Made by a program: the position numbers and the translations under genes. Positions 1-7,269 of a stretch of 8,153 nucleotides of DNA are shown here, one piece after another; positions within the stretch are counted from its first letter, which is position 1, and every line of letters begins with the position of its first letter. The stretch comes from JBBDSV01 sp040904785 (lineage in GTDB: Bacteria > Actinomycetota > Nitriliruptoria > Nitriliruptorales > Nitriliruptoraceae), in NCBI GenBank assembly GCA_040904785.1, contig JBBDSV010000037.1, positions 1 to 8,153 of the forward strand. The letters run 5' to 3'. The notes beneath the pieces are model-generated. The model was given only the letters and a program-made list of their open reading frames with translations. It did not search any database and was not told the origin of the DNA.

Positions 1-37
1 GGGGGGTTGGGCGGGCCCACGTGCTGTTCGCGTCACC

Positions 38-67
38 TGTACATATCGAACATACGTTCGATAATCT
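38..67 (+). promoter_or_regulatory. Probable SOS promoter of imuA'-imuB-dnaE2
   Basis: A -10 element TAATCT (62-67) fits the actinobacterial TANNNT pattern. TGTACA (38-43) matches four of six bases of a TTGACA-type -35, with an 18-bp spacer. Six bases separate the -10 from A74, the first base of the imuA' start codon, so the transcript is predicted to be leaderless. No Shine-Dalgarno sequence precedes the ATG, which agrees with this. The spacer is almost filled by the LexA box, so bound LexA would block RNA polymerase directly. The -10 call is fair and the -35 call is weak. Confidence 0.5.
46..61. promoter_or_regulatory. LexA operator (SOS box)
   Basis: The sequence TCGAACATACGTTCGA is a perfect match to the mycobacterial LexA consensus TCGAAC-N4-GTTCGA. 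The dyad extends by two more base pairs on each side (44-63), giving 8-bp arms around a 4-bp centre. It ends 12 bases before the imuA' start codon and abuts the -10 element. imuA', imuB and dnaE2 are classic LexA-regulon genes in mycobacteria, so placement and function agree. Being palindromic, it could also control a divergent gene beyond the left edge, but too little sequence is present to tell. Confidence 0.92.
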
Positions 68-73
68 CGCGCC

Positions 74-796
74 ATGGTTGCCTCTGTCTCCACCGGTCGA
101 GCGGCCTCCGGCGCTGCGGAGGTCGCGTCGCATTGGATGACCGCGGCCGATGCGGCGGCACATGCGGCGTTGGATGTCCATCCGGTGGCGATACCGTTGC
201 AGCCGCTGTTCCCCCATGCTGGATTGCCGCGGGGCCAATGGGTCGGGGTGTCGGCCCCTTCGTTGATGCTGGCGCTGCTCGCTCGGCCCTCGCAGGACGG
301 CGCATGGTGTGCGGTCGTCGGGGTGGACGGGCTCGGACTCGCGGCGGCGCAGGAATCCGGCGTCGCGCTGGAGCGGCTCGTGGTCATTCCTCGTCCGGGG
401 CCGCGGTGGCCGGATGTGCTCGCCGCCCTCATCGACGCGTTCGACATCGTGGCGATCCGTACGCCGTCGGCGGTTTCGGTCGGGATCGCCCGCCGCTTGC
501 AGGCGCGCGTCCGACAGCGGCGCGGCGTGGTCGTGCTCCTCGACGCCGTTGAACGGGCGGTCGACGGCATCGCGGTCGACCTGCGGATCGTCGAAGAACA
601 CTGGGAAGGCATTGGTGCCGGTGCAGGTTCGTTGCGTGCCCGGCGGGTTCGGGTCGCCGCGCAGACGCGTGGCACGCCCAGACACGGCCGTCCGGTGACA
701 CTGTGGCTTCCGGACCCTGCGGTAGCGATCGCCGCCGATGAACACGGCCGTTCCGCAACTGCGTCTCCGGCGTCCTCGACGCTGCGGGCCGTGTGA
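74..796 (+). CDS. imuA': ImuA' mutasome accessory protein (RecA-fold, actinobacterial type)
   Basis: This 240-residue protein is identified by its place directly upstream of imuB and by family-like segments: GLPRGQWVGVSAPS (50-63), LALLARPSQDGAWCAVVG (66-83) and GVALERLVVIPRPGPRWPDV (96-115). ImuA' proteins are distant RecA-fold relatives needed, with ImuB and DnaE2, for damage-induced mutagenesis in mycobacteria. They are thought to act through ImuB. Where RecA has a Walker A loop, this protein has VSAPSLMLALL (58-68) with no GKT/GKS, so ATP binding in the RecA manner is unlikely. The Ala/Arg-rich tail after residue 215 looks poorly ordered. I chose ATG 74 because it fits the leaderless promoter; ATG 137 (residue 22) is a less likely alternative. 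The stop is followed after one base by the imuB start, implying translational coupling. It is somewhat longer than the ~200-residue M. tuberculosis protein. Confidence 0.87.
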   Translation: MVASVSTGRAASGAAEVASHWMTAADAAAHAALDVHPVAIPLQPLFPHAGLPRGQWVGVSAPSLMLALLARPSQDGAWCAVVGVDGLGLAAAQESGVALERLVVIPRPGPRWPDVLAALIDAFDIVAIRTPSAVSVGIARRLQARVRQRRGVVVLLDAVERAVDGIAVDLRIVEEHWEGIGAGAGSLRARRVRVAAQTRGTPRHGRPVTLWLPDPAVAIAADEHGRSATASPASSTLRAV

Positions 797-797
797 G

Positions 798-2393
798 ATG
801 CGCCGCGTCCTCGCGCTGTGGTGTCCGGACTGGTCGGTCGTTGCCGCCGATGTCGTTGTCGCCCGGCCGGTTGTGGTCCGTGCCGCCGACACGGTGGTTG
901 CCTGCTCCGAGGCAGCGCGTGCCTTCGGGATCCGCACGGGCATGCGGCGGCGTGAGGCGCAGGCGCGGTGCCCGAACGTGACGATCATCGAGCACAATCC
1001 GGACCGGGATGCTCGTGCATTCGCCCGGGTGCTCGACGCCGTCGATGCGCTCGTGCCGGATGTCGCTACCGATGGTGTGGGATGGCTCCTGCTCGACATC
1101 CGCGGCCCGTCCCGTCGGATGGGTGGCGAGTGGGCAGTCATCCTCCGGCTGCGTCAGGCTGTCGATGCCGCGATTGCCGAGGTGGCCGATTGTCCCGTTG
1201 TCGACGTCGGAGGCGTAGGCGGTCCTCCCGCAAGCCGTATCGGTGTGGCCGACGGGTGGTATGCCGCGGTGTGCGCGGCACGGTTTGCGAGCGCCGAACG
1301 GATCGTCGCCCCGGGAGAACAGGCGGCATTTCTCGCTCCTTTGCCTGTTCATGCGCTGTCCGACAGCCTCGGTGACGGACAGGATCTGATCGAACTGCTC
1401 AACCGACTGGGGGTGGCGACGCTGGGCGCGTTGGCTGCGTTGCCGCGCCGAACGGTCGCGGATCGGTTCGGTACCCACGGCCGGCTCGCGCATCAGCTCG
1501 CGCGAGGAGAGGTCGACGAACCTCTGCGACTGCGCATCCCGGACGAACCGCTCGAGTGCGTCCTCGAACTCGATCCGCCGCTGGACCGAGTCGATGCCGT
1601 GGCATTCGCTGCACGGGAGGTTGCAGAACGGTTTCTGGCGCTGCTCTCCCGCCGCCTGCTGCTCGCCTCTGTCGTGGCGATCGAAACGGAGACCGCGCAC
1701 GTTGAGCAGCAGGTGCGGCACTGGCGGTCTCTGAACGGTTTCACCGCTGCGGCGCTGGTGGATCGGCTTCGGTGGCAGCTCGACGGTTGGTTGCACACAT
1801 CCTCGGGCGCCGATCGACCGACGGCGCCGATCACCAACGTGCGCTTTCACGCCGTCGAGGTGCTGCATGGCGGGCAACAGCTCACGGTGGCCGATTCGAT
1901 GCATCGGCAGGACCGTCAGGTCGCGCAAACGCTGACCCGTTTGCAGGGGATGCTCGGATCCACAGCGGTCCTCGTCGGGGTTCTGTCAGACGGTCGCGAT
2001 CCGGCGAGCTGGGTCACCGCCGTGCCATGGAATGCGGCCACGCCGAGCAGCGTGCGGACAGATTCCACTACACCGTGGCCGGGCCGGCTTCCTCGACCGG
2101 CACCCACCATCCTGCCGCGGCCGCCACTCGCCGCCCGACTCGTCGACCCTGATGCCGTGCCGGTGCAGGTCTCGGGGCGAGGAGAGCTCAGTGCTGCGCC
2201 GGCTCGGCTGCAGATCGGGGATCGACCGTGGTGTTCGGTCGATCGTTGGGCAGGTCCGTGGCCTGCGGACGAACGATGGTGGGAGAGCAGCGGACGCCGC
2301 CGTGCACGCATGCAGGTGGTCATCGACTCCGGTGCAGGGTTATTGCTGACCGTGGAATCCGGGCGGTGGCACGTCGAGGCGTTCTACGACTGA
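798..2393 (+). CDS. imuB: ImuB, catalytically inactive Y-family polymerase-like adaptor
   Basis: This 531-residue protein opens with the family signature RVLALWCPDWSVVAA (3-17). In active Y-family polymerases the first metal-binding aspartate sits where W8 is found here. The SxDE motif is replaced by GVGW (93-96) before LLLDIRG, so no polymerase activity is expected. A helix-hairpin-helix-like stretch follows (LLNRLGVATLGALAALPRR, 200-218), then the little-finger region and a C-terminal part ending in RWHVEAFYD. In mycobacteria ImuB is the hub that binds the beta clamp, ImuA' and DnaE2. The known clamp motif QLPLWG seems replaced by QLTVAD (361-366). Start ATG 798 is chosen over an in-frame ATG at 738 because the family begins with this signature and the sequence TGAGATG links it to imuA'. 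Length is close to the ~527 residues of the M. tuberculosis protein. Confidence 0.93.
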   Translation: MRRVLALWCPDWSVVAADVVVARPVVVRAADTVVACSEAARAFGIRTGMRRREAQARCPNVTIIEHNPDRDARAFARVLDAVDALVPDVATDGVGWLLLDIRGPSRRMGGEWAVILRLRQAVDAAIAEVADCPVVDVGGVGGPPASRIGVADGWYAAVCAARFASAERIVAPGEQAAFLAPLPVHALSDSLGDGQDLIELLNRLGVATLGALAALPRRTVADRFGTHGRLAHQLARGEVDEPLRLRIPDEPLECVLELDPPLDRVDAVAFAAREVAERFLALLSRRLLLASVVAIETETAHVEQQVRHWRSLNGFTAAALVDRLRWQLDGWLHTSSGADRPTAPITNVRFHAVEVLHGGQQLTVADSMHRQDRQVAQTLTRLQGMLGSTAVLVGVLSDGRDPASWVTAVPWNAATPSSVRTDSTTPWPGRLPRPAPTILPRPPLAARLVDPDAVPVQVSGRGELSAAPARLQIGDRPWCSVDRWAGPWPADERWWESSGRRRARMQVVIDSGAGLLLTVESGRWHVEAFYD

Positions 2394-2402
2394 TGGGGTG
2401 GC

Positions 2403-5400
2403 ATGGCCTGGTCGAATCTTCCCGTGCCCTGGACGGAGCTTCAGGCCCGCCTGCGTGGCCAGGTCCTCGCGGGTGCTGACGGCAACGACGCGCCTGCATG
2501 GTCGCGGTCGCGCGGGCCCTACCGTCCACCGGCGATCACCCGTGGGAAGATCGCTGGCGCCGAGTTGCACTGCCATTCGAACTTCAGCTTTCTCGACGGT
2601 GCTTGTCATCCGGAGACGCTCGTTGAGGAGGCGGCCCGCCTGGGGCTCGAGAGTCTTGCACTGACCGACCACGACGGGTTCTACGGCGTGGTGCGATTCG
2701 CGCAGGCCGCACGAGAGTTCGGAATCGGCACCGTGTTCGGCGCAGAGTTGTCCCTCGACGCAACGCAGCCACGGACCGGATCTGCGGATCCCGACGCCAC
2801 GCATGTGCTCATGCTCGTCGATGGGCCGGATGGATACGCCCGTCTGGGGCGAGCAATCGCCGACGCGCAACTGGCCGGCAGCAAGGGTGCGCCGCAATAC
2901 GGAGGGATCGAGGCCGTCGCTGCCGCGATGGACGGCCACGGCGTCGTGCTGACCGGATGCCGCAAGGGCCCGGTGACCCGGGCACTGCATGACGGCGGAC
3001 CGACCGCTGCCACCGAGGCGCTCGAGCAACTGTGTGCGTTGTTCGGGCGTGATCGCGTGGTGGTCGAATTGTGGGATCACGGCGATCCGGCCGACAGTGA
3101 CCGCAACGACGCACTGGCCACACTGGCCGTACGTGCCGGGCTCCGCCTCGTGCCCACCAACAACGTCCACTATGCGCGTCCGGCGGATGCGCGTGTGGCC
3201 GCCGCCATGGCAGCGTTGCGTGCCCGGTCGTCACTAGGGGAGATGGACGGGTGGCTTCCGGTCGCACCGACGGCGCATCTGCGTTCGGCCGCCGAACAGT
3301 CGCGGCGCTTCGAGCGTTTCCCCGGTGTTGTCGCCGACGCGGCCGCACTCGGTCGCGAGCTGGCCTTCGACCTTCGGCTCGTCGCGCCGGATTTGCCCGG
3401 ATTCGATGTTCCTGCCGGGCACACCCCGATGAGCTGGTTGCGGCAGCTGGTCGCCGATGGTGCGCAACGCCGGTACGGCGCACGCGACGACCGCGCCGCG
3501 GCCGCCGCGTGGCGACAGATCGACCATGAGCTCACGGTCATCGAGCAGTTGGACTATCCCGGCTACTTCCTGATCGTCCACGACATTGTCGAATTCTGTG
3601 TCCGCAACAACATCCTCTGCCAGGGACGCGGTTCTGCCGCAAACTCCGCTGTGTGTTACGTGCTCGGGATCACCAAAGCCGATGCGGTCGCGCTCGGTCT
3701 GCTGTTCGAACGGTTCCTGTCTCCTCACCGGGACGGCCCACCCGACATCGATCTCGACATCGAGTCGGGACGACGGGAAGAGGTCATTCAATATGTCTAC
3801 GCGCGGTATGGACGGCACAACGCGGCGCAGGTGGCCAACGTCATCACCTATCGGTCGCGCTCGGCGGTCCGTGATGCCGGTCGTGCGCTCGGGTACCGCC
3901 CGGGACAGCTCGATGCGTGGACCGCATCGTTGGGAAGGTGGGGGGATGTCACCGACCGGGCTGCCGATGCGGCGGTGGACATCCCCGCGGATGTCGTTTC
4001 CTTGGCGAATGCGCTCATCGGGGCGCCGCGCCATCTGGGCATCCATTCCGGTGGCATGGTGCTCTGTGACCGTCCGATCGTGGAGGTGTGCCCGATCGAA
4101 CGGGCACGGATGCCCGGGCGCACCGTGCTGCAATGGGACAAGGACGACTGCGCGACTGCCGGGCTGGTCAAGTTCGATCTGCTCGGTCTGGGCATGCTCT
4201 CCGCGCTCCACGACATGCTCGATGCCATTCGGACCCATCATGGCATCGACGTGGATCTCGCCGAGCTTCCCCAGGAGCCGGCCGTCTACGACATGTTGTG
4301 TGCTGCGGACGCGGTCGGGGTGTTCCAGGTCGAGTCCCGTGCTCAGCTGGCAACGCTTCCCCGATTGCGTCCACGGACGTTCTACGACCTGGTCGTCGAA
4401 GTCGCGATCATCCGGCCGGGCCCAATCCAGGGCGGTTCCGTCCATCCCTACATCCGTCGTCGCAACGGCCAGGAGCCGGTGCAGTATCTGCATCCGCTGC
4501 TCGTCGCGAGCCTGGAGCGCACGCTCGGCGTGCCACTGTTCCAGGAGCAGCTCATGCAGATGGCCGTCGACGTTGCTGGTCTGTCGGCCGCGGAAGCCGA
4601 CCAGCTGCGACAGGCGATGGGGGCGAAGCGTTCGACGGAACGTATGCAGCGCCTGCAACAGCGGCTGTACGACGGGATGGAGGCGAACGGAGTTGACCGA
4701 CCGACGGCGGACAGGATCTACGCCCAGATCGCCGCGTTCGCCGATTTCGGGTTTCCCGAATCACATGCGATCAGCTTCGCCTACCTGGTCTACGCCAGCG
4801 CCTGGATCAAACTGCACTTTCCGGCCGCGTTCCTGGCCGGGCTGCTCAACAACCAGCCGATGGGGTTTTACGCGCCACAGACACTGGTCGCCGATGCGCG
4901 TCGGCATGGCGTCATCGTCCACCGTGCGGATGTCAATCGTGGTGGGATCGCCGCGACGCTGGAGCCCGATCCCCGGTCGGTCGGCGGGGTCGCGGTGCGG
5001 TTGGGTCTGCAAGGAGTCCGTGCGGTCGGCACACGGCTTGCCGAACGGATCGTCGCTTCACGGCCCTACGGGACACTCGCCGAACTCGTTCGTCGCGCCG
5101 ATGTGCCGCAGCGGGCGCTGGAGTCGCTCGCGACTGCAGGTGCGTGTCGATCGCTGGCTGATGCGGGTGACCGCCGCCAGGCGCTGTGGTCGGCGGGGGC
5201 GGCCGCCCAGCGGACCGCCGACCGGCTGCCGGACGACACCGCGCTGACCGCACCGACATTGCCGGGGATGGCCCCCGAGGAGGTGACGGCCGCCGATCTG
5301 CGAACGACGGGAATCTCGCCCACGAGCTTCCCCCTTGAGCACATCCGTGCCGATCTGGATGCCGACGGGGTGTGCACGATCGCGCAACTCGCCGACGTGG

Positions 5401-5681
5401 CGCACGGCACCCGGGTGCGGATCGCCGGCGTCGTCACCCACCGTCAGCAGCCGGCGACCGCATCGGGCACCGTATTCGTCAGCCTCGAGGACGAGTCCGG
5501 GATGGCCAACGTGATCTGCTCACCCGGACTGTGGATCGCTCATCGGGGGGAGGCGACCCATGCGTCGGCGCTGGTGATCACCGGCCGGGTGGAACGTGCC
5601 CAGGGAGCGATCAACGTGGTTGCGCAACGGCTGCGGCCACTGCTGCTCGCCGTGCCAACTCGGTCGCGTGATTTCCGTTGA
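2403..5681 (+). CDS. dnaE2: DnaE2, error-prone C-family DNA polymerase III alpha subunit
   Basis: At 1092 residues this is full length for DnaE2 and shorter than replicative DnaE1. Domains in order: an N-terminal PHP domain (about 50-260; LHCHSNFSFLDG, LALTDHDG, TNNVHY); palm and catalytic core (about 385-600; FLIVHDIVEFC, CQGRGSAANS, PPDIDLDIESGRREEV, KFDLLGLGMLS) with catalytic aspartates D448, D450 and D592; fingers (about 640-830; FQVESRAQLATLPRLRP, IIRPGPIQGG, FPESHAISFAYLVYASAW); a tandem helix-hairpin-helix part; and a C-terminal OB fold (about 1003-1080). It ends SRDFR, as is usual in the family. It performs inaccurate synthesis past DNA lesions and needs ImuB/ImuA'. Start ATG 2403 gives MAWSNLPVPW, which fits the family N-terminus. 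It has no well-spaced Shine-Dalgarno and lies 9 nt after the imuB stop, so coupled translation is likely. PHP residue N254 replaces a metal-binding aspartate. Confidence 0.97.
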   Translation: MAWSNLPVPWTELQARLRGQVLAGADGNDAPAWSRSRGPYRPPAITRGKIAGAELHCHSNFSFLDGACHPETLVEEAARLGLESLALTDHDGFYGVVRFAQAAREFGIGTVFGAELSLDATQPRTGSADPDATHVLMLVDGPDGYARLGRAIADAQLAGSKGAPQYGGIEAVAAAMDGHGVVLTGCRKGPVTRALHDGGPTAATEALEQLCALFGRDRVVVELWDHGDPADSDRNDALATLAVRAGLRLVPTNNVHYARPADARVAAAMAALRARSSLGEMDGWLPVAPTAHLRSAAEQSRRFERFPGVVADAAALGRELAFDLRLVAPDLPGFDVPAGHTPMSWLRQLVADGAQRRYGARDDRAAAAAWRQIDHELTVIEQLDYPGYFLIVHDIVEFCVRNNILCQGRGSAANSAVCYVLGITKADAVALGLLFERFLSPHRDGPPDIDLDIESGRREEVIQYVYARYGRHNAAQVANVITYRSRSAVRDAGRALGYRPGQLDAWTASLGRWGDVTDRAADAAVDIPADVVSLANALIGAPRHLGIHSGGMVLCDRPIVEVCPIERARMPGRTVLQWDKDDCATAGLVKFDLLGLGMLSALHDMLDAIRTHHGIDVDLAELPQEPAVYDMLCAADAVGVFQVESRAQLATLPRLRPRTFYDLVVEVAIIRPGPIQGGSVHPYIRRRNGQEPVQYLHPLLVASLERTLGVPLFQEQLMQMAVDVAGLSAAEADQLRQAMGAKRSTERMQRLQQRLYDGMEANGVDRPTADRIYAQIAAFADFGFPESHAISFAYLVYASAWIKLHFPAAFLAGLLNNQPMGFYAPQTLVADARRHGVIVHRADVNRGGIAATLEPDPRSVGGVAVRLGLQGVRAVGTRLAERIVASRPYGTLAELVRRADVPQRALESLATAGACRSLADAGDRRQALWSAGAAAQRTADRLPDDTALTAPTLPGMAPEEVTAADLRTTGISPTSFPLEHIRADLDADGVCTIAQLADVAHGTRVRIAGVVTHRQQPATASGTVFVSLEDESGMANVICSPGLWIAHRGEATHASALVITGRVERAQGAINVVAQRLRPLLLAVPTRSRDFR

Positions 5682-5816
5682 TCCCGGCCCGGTTCCGTGC
5701 CTGGCCGAAGGAGTTGTCACCGATCACCCGCGGGCCATACGAGGCCTCTTACTGCTCGTCGCCCAGATGGTCGGAGTCCAGCAGCCGTTTCTGACGGGTT
5801 CTGGTCAATCCTTGCG

Positions 5817-5850
5817 GTTCGCGAACGATCGTGGTTCAGACTTGATCGTT
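5817..5850. repeat. Overlapping inverted repeats between convergent genes; possible weak terminator
   Basis: The 154-base gap between the stops of dnaE2 (+) and the kinase gene (-) has no gene I recognise. At its right end are a perfect 10-bp palindrome GTTCGCGAAC (5817-5826) and an overlapping inverted repeat AACGATC (5824-5830) / GATCGTT (5844-5850) with a 13-base loop spanning the kinase stop codon. A short T-rich stretch (GTTGTTT) follows on the + strand. The stem is short and there is no proper T tract, so terminator function is only a guess. Confidence 0.22.
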
Positions 5851-7269
5851 GTTTGGTACGTGTCTGCGGCGGACTGACGAGGAGGATCTGTCCGGTGCCT
5901 CCAGAGGGCCGGGGCGGCCCGGAAGAAGGACCCGGAAGCGTGCGCCGCCCCCTGGAGCGTCATCGAGCTCGACCCTTCCCCCATGGGCCTCGGTGAGCTG
6001 GGCGACAAGCGTGAGGCCGATGCCGGTACCCGGTGATGCGCTGGAGGCGGCGACGTCCCCTTGCACGAAGGGTTCGAAGATCCGGGTCTTGTCGCATTCG
6101 GGAATACCCGGCCCATCGTCCTCCACGGTAAGCACGGCGAAGGGGGCTTCGTATCCGGTTCTGACGGTGATCGACGTCCCCGCCGGCGTATGCCGGATGC
6201 TGTTCGCCACCAGATTCTCGACCACGCGGCTGAACTTCGGCACGTCGACGAACGCAATGACGCTCTCCAGGTGCACATCGACGGGCCAGTTGCCGATTTC
6301 CATCTGATCGAGAATGGTCCCCGCGAGTTCGGCCAGGTCGCGTTCGTGCGTGTCGAGCACCGTCCCGCCTCGGACCAGCCGGTCCACGTCGAGCAGGTCG
6401 GTCACGAGCCCGCTGAGCCGGTGCGAGTTCCGGACGAGCTGCGCGACAAGCTTCTCACGCTGATTCTCGCGCAGTTCGCCGTCGCGGCGCGAGAGCGTCT
6501 CCGCGGCCCCTTTGAGGATCGTGAGCGGGGTCCTGAGCTCGTGGGAGATCCCACTCAGGAAAGCCTCCCGGATCCCGTTCGCCTGCTCCAGGTCCGACAC
6601 TCGTCGTTGCAGTTCGGTGGCCAGCAGGTGCACGGCCACGCCGACGGACAGCCAGATCCCAAGATCGCCCAGCGTGTCTGACACGAAGTGGGCATCCACG
6701 TGGTCGTAGACGACCGGGGTGAAGACGCCCAGCGTTGTCGCCACACCGGCTACGACGAAGTCCCGGCGTCCGAGCAGGAGTCCGGCCGCGACCGGGATCA
6801 ACAGGAAGAAGTCCGCGTACATGCTTTCCGCCCCGCCCGTCGTTGCGATGAGCACGGCCAGTACTCCTGCACCGAGTACCGCGCCCCAGCGGTCCCAGAA
6901 ACGTTCGAGTCGCTCCAGGGACGTCAGCGTGGCGGCCAACGCCGCAGCCGCCACCACGAACGCCGTCGCGACCATATCCACGTGGTCGTCAGGCCACCAC
7001 GACGTCGACAGGAGCGTGCCCACGATCAGCAGCACCGCGCCCGACGTGAGCAGGAAGCGCCCGCGCTGCTGCCACCGCCCGGAGGAGAACAGGTCGCACG
7101 ACGAGGAGGATGATCCCACGCGGCTACGTACGGGTCTTTTTCGTTTAGTGGTGGCCACGCGTCCAAGGATGGTCGACGTCCACTCTTCCGAGAAGGGACT
7201 TCGGGCCCCTACATAGAGGACGATCGACAGGTCACTGGTCGGTACGGCCATATCGTCGGGAGGTTCCAC
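5836..7269 (-). CDS. Membrane sensor histidine kinase (two-component system)
   Basis: This 477-residue protein has six likely membrane helices (about 72-90, 98-117, 128-145, 152-167, 170-187, 203-219), a short linker helix and a complete kinase core. The H-box is FLSGISHELRTPLT with phospho-acceptor H243. The N-box is ENLVANSIRH (351-360), G1 is EDDGPGIP (383-390), the F-box is RIFEPF (396-401) and G2 is GTGIGL (414-419). All catalytic elements are intact. It should autophosphorylate on H243 at the inner membrane face and pass the phosphate to a response regulator, but none is in the window. The sensed signal is unknown; the compact six-helix sensor with no large external domain suggests something in the membrane. 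The longest frame starts at GTG 7269, with a weak GAGAAG upstream. ATG 7251 and GTG 7158 are credible alternatives. It is convergent with dnaE2, so co-expression with the mutasome operon is not implied. Confidence 0.93.
   Translation of the reverse strand: MEPPDDMAVPTSDLSIVLYVGARSPFSEEWTSTILGRVATTKRKRPVRSRVGSSSSSCDLFSSGRWQQRGRFLLTSGAVLLIVGTLLSTSWWPDDHVDMVATAFVVAAAALAATLTSLERLERFWDRWGAVLGAGVLAVLIATTGGAESMYADFFLLIPVAAGLLLGRRDFVVAGVATTLGVFTPVVYDHVDAHFVSDTLGDLGIWLSVGVAVHLLATELQRRVSDLEQANGIREAFLSGISHELRTPLTILKGAAETLSRRDGELRENQREKLVAQLVRNSHRLSGLVTDLLDVDRLVRGGTVLDTHERDLAELAGTILDQMEIGNWPVDVHLESVIAFVDVPKFSRVVENLVANSIRHTPAGTSITVRTGYEAPFAVLTVEDDGPGIPECDKTRIFEPFVQGDVAASSASPGTGIGLTLVAQLTEAHGGRVELDDAPGGGARFRVLLPGRPGPLEAPDRSSSSVRRRHVPNNDQV

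Noticed and set aside
738..797. Upstream in-frame ATG extending ImuB by 20 residues
   Set aside because: The extra residues are Arg/Pro-rich and overlap imuA'. The ImuB family signature begins at ATG 798, which follows the imuA' stop by one base.
429..1928. 499-codon open frame on the - strand opposite imuA'/imuB
   Set aside because: It is antisense to two well-supported genes. The product is rich in Arg, His and Pro with no domain pattern, which is typical of a high-GC shadow frame.
2393..2479. ATG overlapping the imuB stop (TGATG), giving a product beginning MGWHG
   Set aside because: MGW looks like some DnaE2 starts, but this frame closes within about 90 bases. ATG 2403 leads directly into MAWSNLPVPW and the PHP domain. 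The overlap may still help ribosomes reinitiate.
3234..4658. 474-codon - strand frame opposite dnaE2
   Set aside because: It is antisense to the conserved DnaE2 catalytic core and shows no recognisable motif or ribosome binding site.
3586..5247. 553-codon + strand frame inside dnaE2 in another frame
   Set aside because: The Ser/Arg/Trp/Cys-rich composition is that of an out-of-frame high-GC translation, while the DnaE2 frame carries all conserved motifs.
5596..5877. 93-codon + strand frame across the dnaE2 end and the convergent gap
   Set aside because: It overlaps the dnaE2 C-terminus out of frame and the kinase end, and has no ribosome binding site or domain.
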